Below are positions 6,278 to 10,390 of a DNA stretch of 10,390 bases, piece by piece. Position 1 is the first letter of the stretch. Each line of letters opens with the position of its first letter. A program made the translations under genes and the position numbers. The notes under the pieces were generated by a model. The model saw only the letters and a list, made by a program, of their open reading frames with translations, made no database searches and was not told where the DNA came from. Source of the DNA: Alcaligenaceae bacterium (GTDB taxonomy: Bacteria; Pseudomonadota; Gammaproteobacteria; Burkholderiales; Burkholderiaceae_B); NCBI GenBank assembly GCA_012512545.1, contig JAAZDZ010000429.1:1-10390 (forward strand), written 5' to 3'.

Positions 6278-7105
6278 ATGATCACTTCACGCAAGTCTCA
6301 TATCGCCGCTGCGCTGTTTTCGGTGTTTCTGGCGGGTTCCGCCTGGGCCGATACGAATACGACAGATGCGCCTGGCATCGACTTTGAACCCACTGTGGGG
6401 CAGTCGGGGAAAGACGTAATCTGGGTTCCCACGCCTCAGCAACTTGTGGATCGCATGCTGGATATGGTCGGGCTCACAGCACAGGACAAGCTGGTAGACC
6501 TGGGTTCTGGCGATGGCCGTACAGTGATCTCTGCCGCCAAACGCGGCGCAACGGCAAGGGGGATTGAATACAACCCGGATATGGTGGCGCTGTCCAGAAG
6601 CGCTGCGCTGCGTGAAGGCGTGGCCGACCGGGCGACTTTCGAGCAGGCCGATATCTTCGAGTCCGAATTTTCGGAAGCGACCGTCGTGACATTGTTTCTG
6701 TTGCCGGGGCTGAATCTGCGGCTCAAGCCTACGCTGCTGGACATGAAACCCGGCACGCGTGTGGTGTCCAATTCTTTCACCATGGGCGACTGGGAACCCG
6801 ATGAAACCGGCGAGGCCGAAGGGTGCACCAATTATTGCATTGCCTACAAATGGGTGATTCCCGCCAAGGTGGAAGGGCGCTGGACAATGCCTCATGGCCA
6901 GTTGCAGCTCACCCAGACATATCAGTTCTTTGAAGGCACGCTGAGCCAGGGCGGCACGACATTGCCCATTACTGAAGGCCGCCTGGATGGCGCCGACATC
7001 AGTTTCAAGGCGGGTGATGTCACATACACCGGTAAAGTGGCTGGCCAGCAGATGCAGGGCAAGGCGGATGGCCAGGCTGCCTGGAGCGCCACACTGGCAA
7101 ACTAG
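6278..7105 (+). CDS. Exported class I SAM-dependent methyltransferase, FAM173-like core
   Basis: A 275-residue protein in three parts. Residues 1-24 are a clear Sec signal peptide with an AWA|D cleavage site. Residues about 45-190 are a Rossmann methyltransferase: motif I LVDLGSGDGRTV (72-83), the ribose-binding acidic residue in GIEYNP (Glu97), QADIF (Asp125), then TLFLLPGLNLRLKP and SNSFTMGDWEPD. This order and wording closely recall the FAM173/ATPSCKMT lysine methyltransferases of mitochondria. Residues about 195-275 are beta-rich with glycine-spaced pairs (GRLDGADISF, YTGKVAGQQMQG), like a small exported barrel or carbohydrate-type domain. Cys183 and Cys187 could form a disulphide. Substrate is unknown, and a periplasmic enzyme would lack an obvious SAM supply. 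AGGAGAGG (6264-6271) lies six bases before the ATG, a strong ribosome binding site. Confidence 0.88.
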   Translation: MITSRKSHIAAALFSVFLAGSAWADTNTTDAPGIDFEPTVGQSGKDVIWVPTPQQLVDRMLDMVGLTAQDKLVDLGSGDGRTVISAAKRGATARGIEYNPDMVALSRSAALREGVADRATFEQADIFESEFSEATVVTLFLLPGLNLRLKPTLLDMKPGTRVVSNSFTMGDWEPDETGEAEGCTNYCIAYKWVIPAKVEGRWTMPHGQLQLTQTYQFFEGTLSQGGTTLPITEGRLDGADISFKAGDVTYTGKVAGQQMQGKADGQAAWSATLAN

Positions 7106-7202
7106 TATTTTGTCTGATTGATCGCTGACCACGCGCCAAAGCGCAAGCCTCGTCGTTCACGGCGAGGTGGCAGTCTGGCAGCCGCCAGGCGTTGCGCCGT
7201 TA

Positions 7203-7562
7203 TCAGCGGACGATGCGGGCGGAATCGACGTCGATTTCAGGCGGGCGCTTGCGGCTGGTATCGACTTCACCGCGCAATTCTATGGTTGTGGTTTCGCTGA
7301 CGGGTTCGCGCGGCATGTCGTCGTCGTCGATTTCGACGACGATTTCCCCGGTTCCGTCAGAAAACACATACTTTTCATCGCCTGTCTTGCGCAGCAGGCG
7401 GCCCTGCAGCACGACATCCTGATCATCTTTTGGGTTTTTCAAGATGGCGTCCACCGTGGTGGCATGGCTGTCTGATGGCCCTGTGTATTGCGCCTGGGCC
7501 GAAAATGCCAGGCTTGCGCCAGCCAGGGCCAGGGCGGCGAATGTGCTGCTTTTCAATTGCAT
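7203..7562 (-). CDS. Periplasmic YgiW/YdeI-family OB-fold (BOF) protein
   Basis: A 119-residue exported protein. Residues 1-24 are a signal peptide with an AQA|Q cleavage site. The mature part has the bacterial OB-fold (BOF) pattern of E. coli YgiW: TTVDAIL, then DVVLQGRLLRKTGDEKYVF, SDGTGEIVVEID, TIELRGEVDTS and a final PEIDVDSARIV. Family members are periplasmic and linked to tolerance of metals, peroxide and cationic peptides; the molecular role is unsettled. The frame is open back to 7667, but ATG 7562 is chosen because AAGGAAG lies eight bases before it and the signal peptide then starts at residue 1. On the minus strand a TATCAT (7615-7610) inside the inverted repeat TTGAT-GAT-ATCAA (7607-7619) is a possible -10 box. 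It converges on the methyltransferase gene; the 97-base gap has an 8-bp stem (7148-7167) without a T-tract. Confidence 0.9.
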   Translation of the reverse strand: MQLKSSTFAALALAGASLAFSAQAQYTGPSDSHATTVDAILKNPKDDQDVVLQGRLLRKTGDEKYVFSDGTGEIVVEIDDDDMPREPVSETTTIELRGEVDTSRKRPPEIDVDSARIVR

Positions 7563-7693
7563 GAGAGACTTCCTTGCGTAGACGGGACTCATCTTTTCCC
7601 AACGGTTTGATGATATCAACAGCAGATAGCGAAGTCGTAAGTTTTTGTGCCGGAACCGGCGGGGCACGTAGCGCCAGCCTGGTGCCCGGAATA

Positions 7694-7722
7694 TTCATGC
7701 GGCTTCATTAATTGTGTATAAT
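7694..7722 (+). promoter_or_regulatory. Promoter of tRNA-Cys
   Basis: A perfect -10 box TATAAT (7717-7722) lies 17 bases after a modest -35 match TTCATG (7694-7699). Transcription would begin near 7729, giving a 5' leader of roughly 46 bases before the tRNA. The leader contains a 6-bp hairpin (7745-7750 with 7754-7759) just upstream of the RNase P cut. The GC-rich discriminator usual at stringently controlled tRNA promoters is not seen. Confidence 0.6.
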
Positions 7723-7775
7723 CATGGATTGACTTTGTGCCACACAACCTTGCAGGTTGCTTGGTCAAAGGCATT

Positions 7776-7849
7776 GGCGCAATGGCAGAGTGGTGATGCA
7801 GCGGATTGCAAATCCGTGTACGTCGGTTCGATTCCGGCTTGCGCCTCCA
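7776..7849 (+). tRNA. tRNA-Cys (anticodon GCA)
   Basis: A 74-base cysteine tRNA with the CCA end encoded (7847-7849). The acceptor stem GGCGCAA (7776-7782) pairs with TTGCGCC (7839-7845). The anticodon loop TTGCAAA places GCA at 7808-7810, closed by CGGA/TCCG plus a G-U pair. The T arm contains the standard GGTTCGATTCC loop region. The discriminator base is U (7846), the known identity base for cysteinyl-tRNA synthetase. Length and layout match E. coli tRNA-Cys. It is single, not part of a tRNA cluster, with its own promoter and terminator. Confidence 0.97.
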
Positions 7850-7891
7850 AAAAAATCAAGGGCTTACGTTTCTGGCGTAGGCCCTTTTTTT
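7849..7891. terminator. Probable bidirectional intrinsic terminator (tRNA-Cys and thioesterase gene)
   Basis: A 9-bp stem (7860-7868 with 7876-7884, one G-T wobble) with a 7-base loop, extendable by two A-T pairs. On the plus strand it is followed by seven T residues (7885-7891), which suits the tRNA transcript. On the minus strand the same hairpin is followed within a few bases by the complement of the A-run at 7849-7855, also seven T residues, so it should end the converging thioesterase transcript too (stop codon at 7929). Confidence 0.85.
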
Positions 7892-7928
7892 ATGGTGCGC
7901 CCAGCATGGGCGGCTTCCTGAAGAATAA

Positions 7929-8360
7929 TTATTTGTTCAGCTGGATCAGCCTGAACGTGGCGCGCGAAACGCAGACTCTGGTGCCGTGCGTGTCGGTGAC
8001 CGTGCCTTCGCTGAAGGCGGTGCTGCGCCCCTTCTTGAGGACACGGCCTTCAAAAATGAGATCGCCACGGGCAATGTCCAGAAAATGCGTGGACATTTCT
8101 ATGGTGGCCACACCGATATTGAGCGGATCATGTCCGCGGGCGGCGGCGCTCATGATGAAGTCCAGCACGCTCATCAGCGTGCCGCCATGGGTATCGGCGC
8201 GGCTGTTGACCAGGTCGGCGTTCATGGGAAGGCGGGCGCGCGCATATCCTTCTTCAATATGCTCGGCCTGCAGGCCGAGATAGCTCATGAAAGGGATGTT
8301 CAAGCCGAAGTAAGGGGCGTCCTCGGTGCAATGGAGCGGGGCAGTTTGGGAAGTCGTCAC
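7929..8360 (-). CDS. PaaI-like hotdog-fold thioesterase (first of three)
   Basis: A 143-residue single-domain hotdog protein, probably an acyl-CoA thioesterase in the cytoplasm. The signature is NSRADTHGGTLMSVLDFIMSAA (52-73 region): Asn52, His58-Gly59-Gly60 and Asp67 fit the PaaI-type active site on the central helix. Next come the strands TIEMSTHFLDIARGDLIFEGRVLKKGRSTAF and a closing TFRLIQL. The closest match is to 4HBT/PaaI proteins such as those of phenylacetate or fatty-acid metabolism, but no pathway gene is beside it. The start is GTG (8360) with no clear ribosome binding site; there is no in-frame ATG before residue 25, which is inside the fold. It reads towards the shared terminator after tRNA-Cys and away from the second thioesterase gene. 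Confidence 0.87.
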   Translation of the reverse strand: MTTSQTAPLHCTEDAPYFGLNIPFMSYLGLQAEHIEEGYARARLPMNADLVNSRADTHGGTLMSVLDFIMSAAARGHDPLNIGVATIEMSTHFLDIARGDLIFEGRVLKKGRSTAFSEGTVTDTHGTRVCVSRATFRLIQLNK

Positions 8361-8483
8361 GTTATTTGTTGCTTGGTTTATTGCGGGAATGTCCTGTTGA
8401 TTCTACGGTAATTTCAAAAAGGATACTTCGCAGCGCAGCATGGACTGAGGCGGAGGAACCCCGGGCTGTCGCAATGCCTGGTG

Positions 8484-8511
8484 TGAACACTCATGGGTTA
8501 TAAGTTATAAG
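8484..8511 (+). promoter_or_regulatory. Possible promoter formed within the heptamer repeats
   Basis: TATAAG (8506-8511), five of six bases of a -10 box, is made by the second repeat unit. A -35-like TGAACA (8484-8489) stands 16 bases before it. Copy-number change in the repeat would create or remove -10-like hexamers and alter the leader length. Weak by sequence alone. Confidence 0.3.
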
Positions 8512-8525
8512 TTGTAAGTTGTAAG
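8497..8525. repeat. Tandem heptanucleotide repeat, four copies
   Basis: Two units of GTTATAA (8497-8510) are followed by two units of GTTGTAA (8511-8524) and a further G. The two halves differ only by A to G at the fourth base. It ends 33 bases before the ATG of the second thioesterase gene. Immediately after it comes the perfect palindrome AACCCGGGTT (8529-8538). Confidence 0.9.
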
Positions 8526-8557
8526 ACCAACCCGGGTTACACAGCCAATAGATTGCC

Positions 8558-8977
8558 ATGACACGAAAACAAGAAATAGCTGAATTCCTGTCTCGGGAGT
8601 TTCCCCAGACCAAATGCACCGTGGAGGATGTGGGACACCTGACCGCTACAGTGCGTCACGAAGTCGGAGAACCTGAACTGCGGCCTGGCGGCACGGTTTC
8701 AGGGCCGGTGCTGATGATGACGGCAGACGTAGCGCTTTATGTCGCCATACTGAACGAAATCGGCCTGGTGCCGCTCACCGTTACAACCAGCCTGAATATC
8801 AACTTCATGCGCAAGCCCGCAGCGGATGCCGCCATCATCGGCGTGTGCAGATTGCTGAAGCTGGGGCGTTCCCTGGCGGTGGGCGAGGTCAGTCTCTATT
8901 CAGAAGGCAGCGATCAGGTAGTTGCCCATGCTGTGGGCACCTACGCAATTCCGCCCTCCACCCAGGCGGCAAAATAA
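8558..8977 (+). CDS. PaaI-like hotdog-fold thioesterase (second of three)
   Basis: A 139-residue hotdog protein, probably an acyl-CoA thioesterase. The central-helix region reads RPGGTVSGPVLMMTADVALYVA (42-63) with Asp57 in the catalytic position, but the usual His-Gly-Gly is replaced by Val-Ser-Gly. This places it in a PaaI subgroup distinct from the other two here. Downstream strands LNINFMRKPAADAAIIGV and GRSLAVGEVSLYSEG are shared in pattern with the third gene (INFLRPA, GRSLAVCTGEV), pointing to distant paralogy. The ATG at 8558 has only a poor ribosome binding site. The upstream 200 bases contain a tandem heptamer repeat (8497-8525) and a 10-bp palindrome (8529-8538) that may control it. 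The third thioesterase gene follows after 129 bases. Confidence 0.87.
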   Translation: MTRKQEIAEFLSREFPQTKCTVEDVGHLTATVRHEVGEPELRPGGTVSGPVLMMTADVALYVAILNEIGLVPLTVTTSLNINFMRKPAADAAIIGVCRLLKLGRSLAVGEVSLYSEGSDQVVAHAVGTYAIPPSTQAAK

Positions 8978-9106
8978 CCCTTTCCGTTATGAATATGGCT
9001 TGCCAGCCCCTGTGTTCACAATGAGCCGTCCATGAATTCTCCCTGCCCAGGCCGTGCGTGGCGTCATGGGCCGGGCGGGTTCAATCTGCAAAAGGCATAA
9101 AGATCC

Positions 9107-9535
9107 ATGAATCCTATTGAACAGCGTATTTCCGAGAGCTTCGCAGCTCAGGGGCTGATGAGCACCCTGGGCGCCGACCTGGCTTTGGTGGAGGATGGAG
9201 AAGTCCATATCGCCATGCCGTTTTCCTCCGCGTTGTCCCAGCAGCACGGCTACATACATGCCGGCGCCATCACCAGCATTGTTGACAGCGCCTGCGGCTA
9301 CGCCGGGCTGACAAAAGCGCCTCAGGGCCATGAAATCGTCAGCGCCGAATTCAAAATCAACTTCCTGCGCCCCGCGCTGGGCCAGCGTTTTCTGGCCATC
9401 GGCAGGGTGGAAAGCGCGGGACGATCGCTGGCCGTGTGTACCGGTGAAGTGCGGGCCTTTGCGGATGAAGGCCCCGATTACAAGGTGGTCGCGCTCATGC
9501 AGGCAACCATGGTGTTTGTCGCTGCGAATAAATAA
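9107..9535 (+). CDS. PaaI-like hotdog-fold thioesterase (third of three)
   Basis: A 142-residue hotdog protein. The active-site region SQQHGYIHAGAITSIVDSAC (44-63) has the PaaI pattern: Gly48 and His51 ahead of the helix, with Asp60 as the likely catalytic acid. It continues with AEFKINFLRPALGQRFLAIG, then RSLAVCTGEV and a final VALMQATMVFV strand. Probably an acyl-CoA thioesterase of the broad 4HBT group; the acyl group cannot be told from sequence. The ATG at 9107 is preceded by AAAGG about 12 bases away, a somewhat distant ribosome binding site. A perfect 6-bp hairpin (9537-9553) starts two bases after the stop codon. The same reading frame then stays open for 23 codons to a TAG, beyond which lies a thioredoxin-reductase-like tail. 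Confidence 0.9.
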   Translation: MNPIEQRISESFAAQGLMSTLGADLALVEDGEVHIAMPFSSALSQQHGYIHAGAITSIVDSACGYAGLTKAPQGHEIVSAEFKINFLRPALGQRFLAIGRVESAGRSLAVCTGEVRAFADEGPDYKVVALMQATMVFVAANK

Positions 9536-9536
9536 A

Positions 9537-9553
9537 CACCTGCCGTTCAGGTG
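9537..9553 (+). other. Stem-loop directly after the third thioesterase gene
   Basis: CACCTG (9537-9542), loop CCGTT, CAGGTG (9548-9553): a perfect 6-bp stem one base after the stop codon. There is no T-tract, so it is at best a weak or Rho-assisted end, or an mRNA-protecting hairpin. Confidence 0.35.
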
Positions 9554-9607
9554 AAGCCGGTGCTGGATGGCAGCCCGCGCGATATCGACGCTTATGGGTT
9601 TTTGTAG

Positions 9608-9685
9608 CGGCAGGCCATTACCTCGGCGGGCTTTGGCTGTATGGCAGCGCTGGATGCTGAACGTTTTCTGGATGCGCAGTCCTGA
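9608..9685 (+). pseudogene. trxB: 3' remnant of a thioredoxin reductase gene (last 25 codons)
   Basis: Codons from 9608 read [10 protein letters not shown], then [16 protein letters not shown] and a TGA at 9683-9685. This is the conserved C-terminus of bacterial thioredoxin reductase (in E. coli [21 protein letters not shown]), which forms the end of the FAD-binding domain. The codon just before Arg is TAG where the family has a Tyr codon (TAC or TAT). The 23 in-frame codons before that (from 9536) do not resemble TrxB, so the FAD and NADPH domains and the CxxC site are absent. It cannot encode a working enzyme and is read as the stump of a deleted or partly duplicated trxB. No repeat or transposon end is visible at the break. 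It lies between the third thioesterase gene and the MFS gene. Confidence 0.8.
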
Positions 9686-9736
9686 AAACTGTATCATCCT
9701 ATATAACTGAAATTCATCATTCAACGAGACATACCC

Positions 9737-10390
9737 TTGTCAGCCAATGAAGCCACCGCCCCGCAAGACGGGGCTTATCTGTTGTCGGAGCGCGATCAGC
9801 GCGGCAATATCATCCGTTTGACTGCCGCACAGGCCCTGGCTGGCGCGAACTCGGTCGTGGTGTATGCCACTGGTTCCATCATCGGTCATATTCTGGCCCC
9901 CGATAAATCGCTGGCAACCCTGCCCATCAGTATTTTTGTGGTGGGCATGGCGGCCTGCATTCTGCCCGCCGGGGCCATCGCCCGGCGTTATGGGCGGCGG
10001 GCGGTGTTTCTGGCGGGCACGGGCTGCGGGGTTCTGGTCGGTCTGTTATCGGCTCTGGCCATCGTATGGGGTTCGTTCTGGCTGTTTTGCCTGGCGACCT
10101 TCTTTGGCGGCGCCTATGCGGCGGTCGTGCTTTCATTTCGTTTTGCTGCCGCCGATGGCGTCAGCCCGGCGAGAAAGGCGCGCGCGCTCTCGTTTGTTAT
10201 GGGGGGCGGGGTGCTGGCGGGCATTGTCGGGCCGCAGCTGGTGACGCACACCATGTATATGTGGCCTGCCTATATGTTTGCCGCAACCTTTATTGCCCAG
10301 GCGGTGGTGGCGGCTCTATCGGCCGTGGTGCTGATGGGCGTCAAGCTGCCTATGCCGACAGCGGAAGAAATCGCCGGAGGGGGAAGGCCG
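9737..10390 (+). CDS. MFS transporter, N-terminal 218 residues (runs off the window)
   Basis: The frame starting at TTG 9737 is open to the window end and encodes 218 residues of a major facilitator superfamily permease. After a short polar N-terminus (YLLSERDQRGNIIRLTAAQ) there are about six membrane segments: roughly residues 33-58, 63-82, 90-115, 115-142, 155-180 and 185-210. PAGAIARRYGRRAVF between the second and third is the MFS motif A loop (GxxxDRxGRR type). The sequence resembles uncharacterised proteobacterial MFS proteins with no known substrate. TTG is taken as start because no ATG or GTG precedes it before a stop at 9704, it directly precedes the conserved-looking N-terminus, and GAG lies nine bases upstream. 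A start at a later TTG or GTG is possible. The promoter is unclear; TATCAT at 9692-9697 is a weak -10 candidate. Confidence 0.87.
   Translation, partial: MSANEATAPQDGAYLLSERDQRGNIIRLTAAQALAGANSVVVYATGSIIGHILAPDKSLATLPISIFVVGMAACILPAGAIARRYGRRAVFLAGTGCGVLVGLLSALAIVWGSFWLFCLATFFGGAYAAVVLSFRFAAADGVSPARKARALSFVMGGGVLAGIVGPQLVTHTMYMWPAYMFAATFIAQAVVAALSAVVLMGVKLPMPTAEEIAGGGRP

Noticed and set aside
6287..7132. 281-codon minus-strand open frame over the methyltransferase gene
   Set aside because: Antisense shadow; the plus strand has a signal peptide, SAM motifs and a strong ribosome binding site.
7148..7167. Hairpin CCTCGTCG-TTCA-CGGCGAGG between the methyltransferase and YgiW-like genes
   Set aside because: A good 8-bp stem between convergent genes, but without a T-run on either side, so not listed as an intrinsic terminator.
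7563..7667. Upstream extension of the YgiW-like frame
   Set aside because: The longer form puts 35 basic residues before a perfect signal peptide; ATG 7562 has its own good ribosome binding site.
8987..9724. Long minus-strand open frame (245 codons) opposite the third thioesterase gene
   Set aside because: It mirrors the codon structure of the thioesterase gene, its translation resembles no known family and has no fold-like pattern, and the opposite strand has a clear hotdog protein.
9864..10244. ATG-started Arg/Trp-rich 126-codon frame inside the MFS gene
   Set aside because: It is out of frame with the membrane-protein reading that starts at TTG 9737 and stays open to the window end; the shifted product has no membrane pattern.

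Overview
The window looks like an ordinary chromosomal segment of a GC-rich betaproteobacterium, most likely of the Alcaligenaceae (Bordetella / Achromobacter / Pusillimonas type). The lineage is inferred from protein recognition only: a PHB-type phasin, a class 2 PyrD, an adjacent Aat/Bpt transferase pair, a YgiW-like exported protein, and a tRNA-Cys with encoded CCA. No insertion sequence, phage gene, integrase or CRISPR array was seen.

Layout, left to right. The first 62 bases are the 5' end of a minus-strand gene with an export signal. A 443-base non-coding divergent region follows, rich in inverted repeats and carrying a clear sigma-70 promoter for a plus-strand phasin gene (506-1102), which ends in a strong intrinsic terminator. 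From 5085 down to 1197 there is a tight minus-strand run: conserved hypothetical, zinc-ribbon NUDIX hydrolase, aat, bpt, pyrD. The last four are separated by 2 bp, a 4-bp overlap and 10 bp, and are probably co-transcribed. Diverging from it on the plus strand are a ParB/sulfiredoxin-fold-like protein (5239-6198) and an exported SAM-dependent methyltransferase (6278-7105). The latter converges on a minus-strand gene for a YgiW/YdeI-type periplasmic OB-fold protein (7203-7562).

The right third starts with tRNA-Cys(GCA) and a terminator that appears to serve both strands. Three separate hotdog-fold (PaaI-like) thioesterase genes follow, one minus and two plus. Next is a short stretch holding what reads as the last 25 codons of a thioredoxin reductase gene, then the 5' part of an MFS transporter that runs off the window.

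Functionally the segment is mostly housekeeping: PHB granule coat, pyrimidine synthesis, N-degron tagging, nucleotide clean-up, a tRNA, acyl-CoA thioesterases and one transporter. The points most worth a second look are: the methyltransferase that combines a signal peptide with a FAM173-like catalytic core; a four-copy heptanucleotide tandem repeat in the promoter area of the second thioesterase; the trxB tail; and a set of TGCGG-pyrimidine-GCAA and GCAAA/TTTGC elements around the phasin promoter that resemble a PhaR-type operator layout. No wholly new multi-gene system could be demonstrated.
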